A DNA stretch of 64,000 nucleotides from Acinetobacter venetianus RAG-1 = CIP 110063. GTDB lineage: Bacteria > Pseudomonadota > Gammaproteobacteria > Pseudomonadales > Moraxellaceae. Location: assembly GCF_000368585.1 (NCBI RefSeq), contig NZ_KB849558.1, positions 1,071,688-1,135,687 on the forward strand, given 5' to 3'. A program made the translations under genes and the position numbers. Of this stretch, positions 29,210 to 38,187 are shown piece by piece (the stretch's first letter is position 1; the number at the start of each line of letters is the position of its first letter). Below the pieces are notes generated by a model. The model saw nothing but the letters and a program-made list of their open reading frames with translations, searched no databases and was not told where the DNA came from.

Positions 29210-29644
29210 TTACATTGTAATGACAGGATATTGCAGCTCTGCATTATATTTCAGCGCATCATCTTGCCATAATTCAACTAAAGGAATTTTCACATCTACT
29301 GCTAATGGTAGCTTCTTTGAATTAAATTGCATATGGTTCAAATCTTTGCCCCAAGCAATAACATCGATGTCTAAGCTGATATGATGCGATGGCCGGATAC
29401 GTCCAGATTGTAATTCTAATTTTTTTAATGTCTCAATCATATCCTCAACAGACAAGGTACTTGTTAATAAACAAGCGGAGTTCCAATAATCAGCACCGAC
29501 ACCATCACGACATGGGATTTGATAAATAGAAGAAAATTTCACTTTACCTAATTGCTCAATTTGAGCATAAGCAAAACTAAAGTGCTGTTGTTGCTGGACA
29601 TTACTCGCCAGTGCGAGCGCAAAAATCGTTTCTGTTGCGTTCAA
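29210..29644 (-). CDS. folK: Divergent HPPK-like protein (folate pathway kinase)
   Basis: 144 residues, short for HPPK (about 159). It starts with TTG after an AGGA site and overlaps folB by 44 bp. FALALASN at the start and SLDIDVIAWG near residue 95 match the fold, the latter holding the two magnesium-binding Asp residues. The usual PRTLDLD is HISLDID here, so the conserved Arg of the signature is missing, and the preceding catalytic loop is short. It may be a low-activity or changed-specificity paralogue. The folB neighbour supports a folate role. Confidence 0.7.
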   Translation of the reverse strand: MNATETIFALALASNVQQQQHFSFAYAQIEQLGKVKFSSIYQIPCRDGVGADYWNSACLLTSTLSVEDMIETLKKLELQSGRIRPSHHISLDIDVIAWGKDLNHMQFNSKKLPLAVDVKIPLVELWQDDALKYNAELQYPVITM

Positions 29645-29981
29645 GGCGAATTCCTACTGCAGTTGCTTGAGCAATAATTGCAGGTTTACGAATAGTGATA
29701 ATAATAGATTCAATCGAAGAAAAAGTCTTAAATAAACTCTCTAGAACCAGTTGAGCAGCATGCTCAATTAACTTGGGTTGTGCTTGTTGGATCACTTGTG
29801 CAGCTAGCTCACAAATTTGAGCATAATTCAGCGTATCGTCTAACTCATCAGACTGAGCAGCCTGACTCAAGTCATTATGAATCGTTAAATCCAACATCAA
29901 AGGCTGAATGATTTGGCGTTCCCAATTAAAACAACCAACAACCGTATCAACTTTTAGCCCTTCAATAATAATGGCGTCCAT
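29601..29981 (-). CDS. folB: Dihydroneopterin aldolase (FolB)
   Basis: 126 residues. The N-terminal IIEGLKVDTVVGCFNWERQIIQPLMLDL and the central LDDTLNYAQICELAAQVI are the FolB signature, with the catalytic Glu and Tyr positions present. It converts dihydroneopterin to 6-hydroxymethyl-dihydropterin, the HPPK substrate. Its last 44 bp overlap the next gene in another frame. It sits downstream of an ABC1 kinase gene with a 56-bp gap. Confidence 0.9.
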   Translation of the reverse strand: MDAIIIEGLKVDTVVGCFNWERQIIQPLMLDLTIHNDLSQAAQSDELDDTLNYAQICELAAQVIQQAQPKLIEHAAQLVLESLFKTFSSIESIIITIRKPAIIAQATAVGIRLERNRNDFCARTGE

Positions 29982-30003
29982 TAACTCAGCATCACATAAA
30001 GTT

Positions 30004-30024
30004 TCCCCCTTAAAACAAGGGGGA
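30004..30024. other. Intercistronic hairpin between the ABC1 kinase gene and folB
   Basis: TCCCCCTT (30004-30011) and AAGGGGGA (30017-30024) form 8 perfect base pairs with a 5-nt loop. There is no T run on the minus strand, so it may be an RNA-stability or attenuation element more than a full terminator. Confidence 0.45.
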
Positions 30025-30037
30025 TTTAAAAGAATTT

Positions 30038-31336
30038 TTAGTGCTTCAAGAATGAAGCAGGTTCGATATTGTGAACCATTTTCAAACGTTGGTCAGCATA
30101 AATATCGGTATATGGTGCGAGAACACGCATGAAACGATCAAAATATAGCATTTGCTTGAATAATAGCGCAAAGTCACGCGGGAATTTGATGCCGTGACGT
30201 TCACCAACCCCTATCATATCCATCATAATGTCATTAAGATCAGCTGGATTTGAAGTCAGAATCTCTTGAGGATCAGCTAAAAGTACACCACTAAATAAAC
30301 GCTCGAGATCGTCAGCTAAAACTTGGGTATCAATTTTCTGATGCGTCATCCCCATTTTGAGCATATTTTCAGCCATAGCCGTGTAATTGGTATGCTGCAA
30401 AGCATCCATAAATGCCATACATGCCGTCCAAACTTCTGGTTTTAATTGACCAACAATACCGAAATCAATAAAACCGATACGACCATCTTCAAGCAACATT
30501 AGATTCCCTGCATGTAAATCTGCATGGAAACTCTTACATAACATTAAACTACCAAACCATGTATTCATGGCTGTAATCAATACTTGTGTTGGATCTTTTG
30601 CATATTTCTTTACGACGTCAAAATCAGTTAAAGACACACCATACAATCGTTGCATCGTTAAAACACGGCGCGTAGAGAATTGGTGATAAACCTTTGGCGC
30701 AGTTGCAGCTTGATTACCTGAAACATTTAGGTACTGTACAAAATCATCAAGATTTTGTGCTTCTTCGATAAAATCAACTTCGCGTACCATACGTGTTTTG
30801 ATTTCATCAACGATTTCAGACAAAGAGGCAAATTTGATTTTAGGAACTGCCTTTTCAAGGAGTTTTGTTGCCCAATGAACTACATTTAAATCTGTGTATA
30901 GAATCGTTTCCACACCAGGTTTTTGTACTTTTAATACAACATCTTCACCTGTAACTAATCGAGCCGCATGTACTTGTGCGATTGATGCCGATGCTAAAGG
31001 CTTTTCATCAATAAAGCTAAAGATTTCATTTAGATTCTTACCTTCAAATTCTTCAGCTAAAACTTGTTGAATATAACTAAAAGGCAAAGTTGGTGTTTGA
31101 TCTAAACAACCTTGGAACTCTTCAACATATTCACGAGGGAATAAAGATGGTGTACTTGCGATGAATTGACCAAGTTTAATATAAGTAGAACCCAATGATT
31201 CAAAAGTCTCACGCATAAGTTTTGCGTTACTTGGTTTTTCAGTTGCGTATTTTACACCTGCCTGTGCTGCAACCATCACTGTTTCACCGATACGTGCAAC
31301 AGAACGCAATCCATCGAATAAAATATTTCTTTTCAT
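30038..31336 (-). CDS. ABC1/UbiB-family atypical kinase
   Basis: 432 residues, shorter than UbiB (about 546) and lacking the C-terminal membrane segments. The family motifs are all visible: the KLGQ motif (LGSTYIKLGQFIA, near residue 57), the Ala-rich loop ASIAQVHAA, VLKVQKPG with the ATP-binding Lys, HADLHAGNLML catalytic loop and the DFGIVGQ metal motif. Related proteins support ubiquinone or other lipid synthesis as ATPases; the role here is inferred. Gap of 57 bp from the MoeB-like gene. Confidence 0.85.
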   Translation of the reverse strand: MKRNILFDGLRSVARIGETVMVAAQAGVKYATEKPSNAKLMRETFESLGSTYIKLGQFIASTPSLFPREYVEEFQGCLDQTPTLPFSYIQQVLAEEFEGKNLNEIFSFIDEKPLASASIAQVHAARLVTGEDVVLKVQKPGVETILYTDLNVVHWATKLLEKAVPKIKFASLSEIVDEIKTRMVREVDFIEEAQNLDDFVQYLNVSGNQAATAPKVYHQFSTRRVLTMQRLYGVSLTDFDVVKKYAKDPTQVLITAMNTWFGSLMLCKSFHADLHAGNLMLLEDGRIGFIDFGIVGQLKPEVWTACMAFMDALQHTNYTAMAENMLKMGMTHQKIDTQVLADDLERLFSGVLLADPQEILTSNPADLNDIMMDMIGVGERHGIKFPRDFALLFKQMLYFDRFMRVLAPYTDIYADQRLKMVHNIEPASFLKH

Positions 31337-31393
31337 AATCTTTCATTGCCTCATAGATGGTTTTAGTTTATCAAATTTAACGGCGTTTACCGA

Positions 31394-32167
31394 TTAAGTT
31401 GCCTGACAAACTGGACAATTTGCATCTTTTTCAAATTGCAAAATACGCTGTGAAAGATTTAAACCATTCCAAAGCAAGAGTTTCTGTTTAAGTGGCGTTA
31501 ATCCACGGCCTAAGAACAACAAAGTATGATGTGCTTGTAATGACGCTATAATGACAGGCGTAGTGGCTAGTACACCTGATTCTGCGCAGCGCAACCCTTC
31601 ATTTGCATGATTTTCTTTAGGAAATAGACACTCATAGCATGCAGTCTCAGCATCAACCATAAATAACTGCCCTTCGAAACCAATCGCTGAAGCACTAATT
31701 AATGGGATTTGATATTTTCGACAAATCGAATTGACCAAGTAACGCGTACTAAAATTATCGCAACCATCTAAAACTACATCTTGATGCTGTACTAAATCAT
31801 CAGCATTCGTTGGGTCAAAACGTATATTTTGATAGTTCACTTGTATATGCGGATTAATTGTTTGTAGATGCTTAGCCAAAATCTCTGCTTTGTAACGGCC
31901 TAGATCATTCAATGTAAATGCAATTTGTCTCTGAAGATTACTCATCTCAATGGTATCAGCATCAACAATCGTAATTTTACCCACACCTGCTCGTGCCAAC
32001 AGCTCAGCACTTGTACAACCTATGCCACCTGCACCGATAATCAAAACATTGGCGAGTTTGAGTTTTTCTTGTGCTTCAATGTCCCAACCATCTAATAAAA
32101 TCTGACGACTATAAAGATGCATTTCATCATTACTTAGCTCAAATTCGTTTTCTAAATGGTTTGACAC
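31394..32167 (-). CDS. moeB: MoeB/ThiF-family adenylyltransferase
   Basis: 257 residues, starting with GTG. Rossmann motif LIIGAGGIGCTSAELLARAG (near residue 42), the DADTIEMSNLQRQIAF adenylation segment, ALKAEIL-type helix, and the catalytic Cys region GLRCAESGVLATTP. The zinc ligands are CYECLFP and CPVC at the end. It adenylates the C-terminus of a MoaD-like or ThiS-like sulfur carrier. Which carrier is not shown by the neighbours. Confidence 0.85.
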   Translation of the reverse strand: MSNHLENEFELSNDEMHLYSRQILLDGWDIEAQEKLKLANVLIIGAGGIGCTSAELLARAGVGKITIVDADTIEMSNLQRQIAFTLNDLGRYKAEILAKHLQTINPHIQVNYQNIRFDPTNADDLVQHQDVVLDGCDNFSTRYLVNSICRKYQIPLISASAIGFEGQLFMVDAETACYECLFPKENHANEGLRCAESGVLATTPVIIASLQAHHTLLFLGRGLTPLKQKLLLWNGLNLSQRILQFEKDANCPVCQAT

Positions 32168-32356
32168 AACAATTCTCTAGCCTGTTCCGAACAGATTAGA
32201 TTCTAAGTGTCGGCGCATTTTTATGAAAGTTAAATTGCATAAAATACGAATAAATAGCAAATTCATATTTTTTATTGAAGTGAGTTCCCCTCCATTTCTA
32301 CAAGTCATTTCAGGGAAATATAATGGAGAGCACTTACAGCTAGAAATAATGATTGA

Positions 32357-33397
32357 TTATGATCCTTTACTTTTTTGATCATGCATCACTTCATAGGATT
32401 GAGCTCTTAATAAATCCTCTTTCGTCCCAAATGAACTATTACGTAATTCAGCAATGGATTGTTGTTTACTGGCATCATTTGCATCACTTTTTAAAATTTG
32501 ATCCCGCGCAGATAAATACTGATTAACTTGCGTTTGCCACACTGCTTCTTCTTGATCAACTTTTTCCAAACGATCAGCAGCTTCAGGCCCAAGTAAACTT
32601 TCCCTCATACTTCTTAAATCTTGAGCTGATCCGCCTTTTGCTTGGATTTCTTTCGTAAGTTGCTGCAATTCAGCGAATTGCATCGAAACCCGTACTCCGT
32701 CGGCCAACGCTGGAGGTAATTCATCAATCAACTTCGCAAGCTCTGTAGCCTTTTCTTGTGTCGTTAGATTTTTATTGGCATGGATACGCATTTGCTCAAG
32801 ATTAAATTGATTTAGATTTCTTTCATTACCAAACAAAGCATTAATTTCAGCCGCATTAAAAAACTGTTGTTGTACTTTTGCCATTTGATCTACGACTTTT
32901 TGCAAAGCATCAACATTATTAGATTTAAAGCCTGCATTTGGTTTTAAGTTTTGTAGTGCATGCATATAAGCAACATATTGATCAAGCAAATAAATTGCAT
33001 AGTTTGAAGCGGACTCTGGCAATGTTGCGAGCAAGTATTGTCGAATATCTGCAACAAGCTCTGCTTCAGTTTTTTCACCTAAGCTAGAAAAGAAATAATC
33101 AAAACAACTACGAATACCAACCGTTAAAATGAGTTTCCCATTTGCATCGACCTGAATTGGGCAATCAATCTCTGTACCTTGTAATGATGCTGCTAGGGTT
33201 GGCAGTTTTCCTTGTTTATTGTTTGCAGTTGCACTTTCTAAAACTGTGTTTTCTGGCTGTATTGTCTGCGTATTTATATTTTGGTTTTGAGTTTGAGCTT
33301 CTGGTTTAAATACATAGTAAATCAGCAGTAGCAAGAGCAATACACTCGTGATAACACCAAATACAATTGTCTTATGATTTATAAATTTACCGCTCAT
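32357..33397 (-). CDS. lifO: Lipase-specific foldase LifO (lipase chaperone)
   Basis: 346 residues. An N-terminal membrane anchor (residues 11-30, rich in Leu), a linker of about 40 residues, and an all-helical periplasmic body with the foldase motif RSCFDYFFSSLGE (the RxxFDY sequence) near residue 96. It holds the lipase in an active fold in the periplasm before secretion. It directly follows the lipase gene with an 83-bp gap that includes a hairpin, the usual lipase-foldase order. Confidence 0.93.
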   Translation of the reverse strand: MSGKFINHKTIVFGVITSVLLLLLLIYYVFKPEAQTQNQNINTQTIQPENTVLESATANNKQGKLPTLAASLQGTEIDCPIQVDANGKLILTVGIRSCFDYFFSSLGEKTEAELVADIRQYLLATLPESASNYAIYLLDQYVAYMHALQNLKPNAGFKSNNVDALQKVVDQMAKVQQQFFNAAEINALFGNERNLNQFNLEQMRIHANKNLTTQEKATELAKLIDELPPALADGVRVSMQFAELQQLTKEIQAKGGSAQDLRSMRESLLGPEAADRLEKVDQEEAVWQTQVNQYLSARDQILKSDANDASKQQSIAELRNSSFGTKEDLLRAQSYEVMHDQKSKGS

Positions 33398-33444
33398 AAT
33401 CCCTTGCTCTATTTATAATTAATTGTGTGAACCGTTATATGGTA

Positions 33445-33468
33445 AAGGGAGTAAAACCATACTCCCTT
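33445..33468. other. Hairpin between lipase and foldase genes
   Basis: AAGGGAGT (33445-33452) pairs with ACTCCCTT (33461-33468), 8 perfect base pairs. There is no T run. It may moderate foldase expression relative to the lipase. Confidence 0.45.
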
Positions 33469-33480
33469 ATATTTGAATAG

Positions 33481-34497
33481 TTATAGACCTTGATTCTTCA
33501 AGCGGTTTGCTTGAGTTCGATAAGGAGTGACTGGATTTTGTAAGAAACCAACCAAGCCTAACACCTGATTCACTTCATCCAAATGGTTAAAATTATAATT
33601 ATCACGAATGACTGTGCCTAAATGATTTGAACAACGCGGCACCAAGCCATCATTTTCACCACTTATGAGTAATGATGTTGCAACTAAAGCATAGTCTAGA
33701 GGATCTAATACATTAGTTAACACCCCTGTACCACCCCATGAATAATAGCGAACACCATTGACAAGTTCTGTACCCGAACCACAAGCAGTCGTTGGAACAC
33801 CTGCTGGGAAACGACTATTGAAATTTGCTGAACCAGCAGTTGTAAGTGAATTCAGTCCTGCGATTGCATCTTGATCATAATAATGACCAGACCCAATACC
33901 CACTAAAGAAAAGAAAGCATCCACTGCGGCTGCAACAACAGGTGCTGCTATCGGTCCGACTGGTGATTGAGTGATGGAATAAACCACATCAGCAACATCA
34001 GAACCTTTAGTTGGTCCACCTACAGCAGTTACTGAGGCAACTTTAGTTGGCATAAGGCTCGCTACATAACGAACTGATTGTGAGCCATGACTATGTCCGA
34101 TCAAATTGACCTTTTGAGCGCCTGTAATTGCCAGAACTTGTTTTGCTTGTAAAAGTAATTGTTCTCCACGTACCTCTGATGAGTTAAATGATGCTTGTTG
34201 AGCGACAAACACATTTGCACCATTACCAACCAAGTCCTCTGTAATACCATTCCAATACTGTAAAGGCCCAACAGCAGAGAAACCAGCCATACCATGTGCT
34301 AATAAGATTGGATACTTTGTTTTGGCATAACTAGAGGTAACATAAGTACTACCGCCGACTGAACATGAGTCCACATTACAATTTTGCCATGATGCCTTTG
34401 GTGATAAGAAGTCGAATAAACCTGCATGTACTACAGATCCACTGCTCATCAGCATACCCGCCATTAACGTCATAGCGCTTAAATATTTTTTCTTCAC
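33481..34497 (-). CDS. lipA: Secreted triacylglycerol lipase (subfamily I, LifO-dependent)
   Basis: 338 residues, GTG start with AGGAG. A signal peptide (cleavage after VVHA) leads into the alpha/beta hydrolase. Catalytic triad candidates: Ser in GHSHGS (near residue 138), Asp in GENDGLVP and His in CSNHLG near the C-terminus; the oxyanion segment is LLAHGMAGF. A Cys pair (CNVDSC) at the mature start may form a disulfide. It is likely exported by the Sec and type II routes. The neighbouring AraC regulator may control it. Confidence 0.93.
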   Translation of the reverse strand: MKKKYLSAMTLMAGMLMSSGSVVHAGLFDFLSPKASWQNCNVDSCSVGGSTYVTSSYAKTKYPILLAHGMAGFSAVGPLQYWNGITEDLVGNGANVFVAQQASFNSSEVRGEQLLLQAKQVLAITGAQKVNLIGHSHGSQSVRYVASLMPTKVASVTAVGGPTKGSDVADVVYSITQSPVGPIAAPVVAAAVDAFFSLVGIGSGHYYDQDAIAGLNSLTTAGSANFNSRFPAGVPTTACGSGTELVNGVRYYSWGGTGVLTNVLDPLDYALVATSLLISGENDGLVPRCSNHLGTVIRDNYNFNHLDEVNQVLGLVGFLQNPVTPYRTQANRLKNQGL

Positions 34498-34638
34498 GTT
34501 TTGCTCCTAGCATTTTTCGTTTTTATTACAGCTATATAGTCCGTGCGATTTGTATGCGGATTCATTCCAAACATACAAATGAACTGCAAAATTATACTCC
34601 CTACAAATATTGCGTGAATTTTAGACTAAAACAAACTG

Positions 34639-34666
34639 CGCCAAATTCATAACAATAGACGCCAAA
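34639..34666. promoter_or_regulatory. Direct repeat, likely AraC-type operator
   Basis: CGCCAAA occurs at 34639-34645 and again at 34660-34666, 21 bp apart (two helical turns), with similar flanks (TTCAT and ATTAT). This is the usual geometry for an AraC-family dimer site. It lies between the divergent lipase and AraC genes. Confidence 0.5.
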
Positions 34667-34774
34667 ATTATGCTCGAATCCGAAAATTCCGATGAATGTA
34701 CATTTTCAAATTCACATTGCTAGATTATTTTCAAAGTCGCAGGATCAGTTTAAAAATGGAATTTAGTTACTATC

Positions 34775-35794
34775 ATGAGTCTTCCTCGTCATCATAAACA
34801 TCATTTTATAAGTAGCTCTTATGCACATTTACTAAGTGAAGTCGTGGCTCAATGGGATATTTCCGTTGAAACCCTCTTTTGGGGAACTGGTGTAGAAATT
34901 GATAAGCTGAATGATCTAAGTTATAAAATTAGTCTCGCTTCGTTTAAAAAAGTTATTGAGCGTACGATCGAGCTGACACAAGAAGAAGGCATCGGATTTT
35001 ACGCAGGAACACAGATTAAAATCAGTTCTCATGGCTTACTTGGATTTACTGTCGCAATATCCAAAAATGCTTATGATGCAATTCAAACGATTAATCAGTT
35101 CGTTAGCTTACAATGTTCGTTTGTTGAATTTGATTTCAAAATCGAACAACATCTTGCCTACTACACGATTATTTATGATCCATCTCTATTGAACTTCACT
35201 GATGTTTCAGATACTCGATCATATGAATTTAGTTGTATTTTTTTCTTAACTGGCTTCGTTCACTTAGTTAGATTTTTCATTCCTGATTTTAAACCAAGCA
35301 TTGATTTACAATGTAAATATCCGCCCTATTTTTCTCGTTTTAATAAAATTCTGAATACTACTTTTGAAGAAATACGTTACGAACAGCCACATACTCGTTT
35401 AATAGCACCTGCCGAATTTTTAGATCGACCTTTGAGTATGTCTGATCCTCTCACCTCTGAAAAATTTAAATTGCTCTGTCAAAAAGAGCTTGATGAGTTA
35501 GTTGCGACACAAGATATTCTTTATCGAGTTAAGCGGTTGATTGATGATCCAACAGAAGGATTGCTCAGTATTGATCAAGTGGCTCAAAAGTTGAATTTAA
35601 CCAAAAGAACATTACAACGAATGCTGCAAGAAAAAGCTGTCAGCTTTCAAAGTCTATATGACGACGTGCGTAAACAAAAAGCGCGTAAGTTATTATTAAA
35701 TCCGTTAATCACGAAAGAAGAAGTTGCAAAAAAACTCGGTTATTCATCCACCTCAAGTTTTAATCGTGCCTACAAACGTTGGGAAAATGAGTAA
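34775..35794 (+). CDS. AraC-family transcriptional regulator
   Basis: 339 residues. An N-terminal Arabinose_bd-like effector domain (about residues 25-210) is followed by a two-helix-turn-helix domain: SIDQVAQKLNLTKRTLQRML and EEVAKKLGYSSTSSFNRAYKRW. It resembles OruR/ArgR-like regulators. It is divergent from the lipase gene, with a 21-bp-spaced direct repeat between them, so lipase control is a reasonable inference. The effector is unknown. Confidence 0.85.
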   Translation: MSLPRHHKHHFISSSYAHLLSEVVAQWDISVETLFWGTGVEIDKLNDLSYKISLASFKKVIERTIELTQEEGIGFYAGTQIKISSHGLLGFTVAISKNAYDAIQTINQFVSLQCSFVEFDFKIEQHLAYYTIIYDPSLLNFTDVSDTRSYEFSCIFFLTGFVHLVRFFIPDFKPSIDLQCKYPPYFSRFNKILNTTFEEIRYEQPHTRLIAPAEFLDRPLSMSDPLTSEKFKLLCQKELDELVATQDILYRVKRLIDDPTEGLLSIDQVAQKLNLTKRTLQRMLQEKAVSFQSLYDDVRKQKARKLLLNPLITKEEVAKKLGYSSTSSFNRAYKRWENE

Positions 35795-35848
35795 ATCATA
35801 ACGATCTTTATGCAACAATAGTTGTGTTCAGAAATATTCGGAAAGTGT

Positions 35849-36427
35849 ATGAGCACTCAAAATCTATTAGCGGTTGAGTTACCTAAAGCTTATCGTCTTT
35901 TAAATCATGGACCTACGGTGTTAGTTTCAGCTCAACATGAACAAGACACTGATGTTATGGCGGCAGCTTGGGCATGTGCTTTAGAGCTAACACCCGCGAA
36001 GGTCACTGTGGTGTTGGATAAAAGTACCAAAACGCGCCAGTTGGTTGAACAAAGTGGATATTTTGCACTTCAAGTTCCATGTTTCGCTCAACTTGATATG
36101 GTGCATCAGTTGGGCACTATCAGTAAGTTTGATCATCCTGATAAGTTAGCAAACTGCAAAACTGAGCTATTTTATAAAGATGGTCTAGAAGTTCCATTAG
36201 TTGATGGCTGCATAGCATGGCTAGTCTGTAAAGTAATCCCTGAACCGCATAATCAACAAAACCATGATCTATTTATTGGTTCAGTCATTGCAGCTTGGGC
36301 AGACTCACGCGTTTTCCGTGATGGGCACTGGCATTTTGAAGATGCCAATAAGAACCTAAGGAGCCTTCATTACATTGCTGGCGGAACATTTTATTTGATC
36401 GGTGAAGAAGTAAAAGCTCAGCTCTAA
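35849..36427 (+). CDS. Flavin reductase-like domain protein
   Basis: About 192 residues, flavin_reduct (FMN-binding split barrel) fold: VMAAAWACALELTPAKVTVVLDKSTKTRQLVEQSGYFALQVP over residues 31-72 matches the FMN-binding core. It may reduce flavin or act as an FMN-dependent oxidoreductase; no partner oxygenase is adjacent. The ATG at 35849 has a GGAAAG site; the longer frame starting with TTG at 35822 was rejected. A terminator follows. Confidence 0.8.
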   Translation: MSTQNLLAVELPKAYRLLNHGPTVLVSAQHEQDTDVMAAAWACALELTPAKVTVVLDKSTKTRQLVEQSGYFALQVPCFAQLDMVHQLGTISKFDHPDKLANCKTELFYKDGLEVPLVDGCIAWLVCKVIPEPHNQQNHDLFIGSVIAAWADSRVFRDGHWHFEDANKNLRSLHYIAGGTFYLIGEEVKAQL

Positions 36428-36430
36428 TTC

Positions 36431-36459
36431 AAAAGGGAAATGTGTGCCATTTCCCTTTT
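36431..36459 (+). terminator. Terminator of the flavin reductase gene
   Basis: AAAAGGGAAAT (36431-36441) and ATTTCCCTTTT (36449-36459) pair perfectly around a 7-nt loop, just after the stop. Confidence 0.85.
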
Positions 36460-36516
36460 ATTTACCAACACTTAAATAGTATTTCATCTCAAGAAATAGC
36501 TTAGTAAAACCATCGG

Positions 36517-37092
36517 TTATGATGGCGAATCAACTTTCATTAACTCAGAATACAATGTATCTAAAAACTGCTTTTGTTGAACATCATCTTTGAAATATCG
36601 TTGATAATTTACGCTACAACTTTCTACATCAGCGATATTATTTTTATTAAACGACCAATCGCGGATATCTTTGACCGTAATTCCTAAGTCATCATTACAA
36701 CTTTGCCACAACTGCGAAAATTTCGTCCGCTGCTTGGGTTCAAGCAGATTGAAATCTGCATATACCGAGTAACCTCGCATTTCTGTATTAAAAAATCGAG
36801 AAATTTGAGTGACAGGTACACCTCCCCAAACAATTATTTTTCCTTCTGGCAAGTGTATGCCTGTAAGTTTATCTTCAGCCAATAGACGTTCTTGCATCCC
36901 TTTTTTGAATGCATATTTTTCATAAACAAGCTTTGTGCCAGCGGGTACACTTATATTTTTAACCACTATCGGTTGTTGCGTCGTATAGTATGGATAGTTT
37001 GGCCGAGTCATATTACCCGTTGGATTCATATTACCAACGCAGCCTGTTAAAAGTAATGTAAATGCGACTGATAAAGTTTTTATAGATTGCAT
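36517..37092 (-). CDS. Lipoprotein of unknown function
   Basis: 191 residues with a lipobox (FTLLLTGCVGN). The mature protein has a Pro/Tyr-rich start, then a domain with a beta-type stretch (SVPAGTKLVYEKYAFKKG) and two Cys residues (SCNDDLG, ESCSVNY). Not recognised. It is a single gene, convergent with the flavin reductase. Confidence 0.7.
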   Translation of the reverse strand: MQSIKTLSVAFTLLLTGCVGNMNPTGNMTRPNYPYYTTQQPIVVKNISVPAGTKLVYEKYAFKKGMQERLLAEDKLTGIHLPEGKIIVWGGVPVTQISRFFNTEMRGYSVYADFNLLEPKQRTKFSQLWQSCNDDLGITVKDIRDWSFNKNNIADVESCSVNYQRYFKDDVQQKQFLDTLYSELMKVDSPS

Positions 37093-37201
37093 TAATAAGC
37101 TCCAAAACTCGATTATTTTTATTGTGCTACATAAAATCTTTTACCTAACATTAAAATGAAATAATCAAATGGGCAAGTCTAAGCATCGAACCCTAAAATA
37201 A

Positions 37202-37234
37202 AGACCATTGTAAAATTTCTTTTTACAACGGTCT
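37202..37234. terminator. Probable terminator of the SDR gene
   Basis: AGACC-A-TTGTAAAA and TTTTACAA-C-GGTCT pair with one mismatch. On the minus strand the hairpin is followed by TTTATTTTA, 38 bp beyond the SDR stop. Confidence 0.6.
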
Positions 37235-37272
37235 ATCAGCAAAACCTGCTTGTAAAACTTAAATAGAAATTA

Positions 37273-38043
37273 TCATTTTGCTGCCATGCGAATAGCACCA
37301 TCCAAACGAATCACTTCACCATTTAAGTAAGAATTTTCGGCAATATGGGCAACCAAACGAGCAAACTCTTCAGGGCGACCTAAACGAGAAGGATATGGAA
37401 CCATTTGCCCTAATGCATCTTGTACGTTTTGCGGTAATCCTTTTAACATTGGTGTTTCCATAATACCCGGTGCAATCACCATAATACGAATCGCATGACG
37501 TGCTAATTCTCTTGCGATCGGTAAAGTCATCGCAACAACTGCACCTTTTGAAGCTGAATATGCGGCCTGTCCAATCTGACCATCAAAAGCAGCTACAGAT
37601 GCCGTATTCACAATCACACCACAGTCTTCATCACCTTCAGCTACAGTGTTTTTACTCATAGCATCAGCAGCAAAGCGAAGCATATTGAATGTACCAGTCA
37701 CATTGATCTGTAAAGTTTTAGAGAACATCGCAAGATCATGGACTCCTTCTTTCCCCACAACTTTCGCCGATGGGCCAATACCTGCACAATTGACTAAACC
37801 ATGTAATGCACCATGCTTTTCTACAACATCTTTAAAAAATTGTTCAGCGGCTTGCTCATCCGTTACATCTAATTTTACGAATTCAGCTTGATCGCCTAGT
37901 GCTTTAGCTTGTTTTTCTCCAACTTCAGCATTCATGTCCACCAACGTTACCGATGCGCCCTTTTCTACTAGATATTCTGCTGTAGTTGCACCTAAACCTG
38001 AGCCACCACCAGTAATGACAAAATGTTTTCCTTGAATTTTCAT
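37273..38043 (-). CDS. Short-chain dehydrogenase, 3-hydroxyacyl-CoA dehydrogenase type
   Basis: 256 residues of the classical SDR fold. NAD-binding GGGSGLG (near residue 12), LDVTDEQ, NCAGIG, catalytic Ser in NTASVAAFDG and YSASKGA (Tyr-x-x-x-Lys). Overall it is like the HSD17B10/FabG-type 3-hydroxyacyl-CoA dehydrogenases of fatty-acid degradation. AGGAAAC precedes the ATG. Divergent from an AraC regulator with a 144-bp gap. Confidence 0.88.
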   Translation of the reverse strand: MKIQGKHFVITGGGSGLGATTAEYLVEKGASVTLVDMNAEVGEKQAKALGDQAEFVKLDVTDEQAAEQFFKDVVEKHGALHGLVNCAGIGPSAKVVGKEGVHDLAMFSKTLQINVTGTFNMLRFAADAMSKNTVAEGDEDCGVIVNTASVAAFDGQIGQAAYSASKGAVVAMTLPIARELARHAIRIMVIAPGIMETPMLKGLPQNVQDALGQMVPYPSRLGRPEEFARLVAHIAENSYLNGEVIRLDGAIRMAAK

Positions 38044-38187
38044 TTACGTTTCCTATCAAATTAAAGGTATAAATTTTTATAAGTCAGAGTAAAGCGAAGT
38101 TTTTTCCGATACAATTCCAAAAAGTAGCAAATTTAATGCAACTTTTGAGCATTTAATCTATTTTTTTCTCCTGTATTTCATTGTTGT

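Noticed and set aside
32278..32340. A complex fold downstream of lifO with CTCCATT/AATGGAG pairing
   Set aside because: The pairing is interrupted and there is no T run; could be a weak terminator but evidence is too thin to call.
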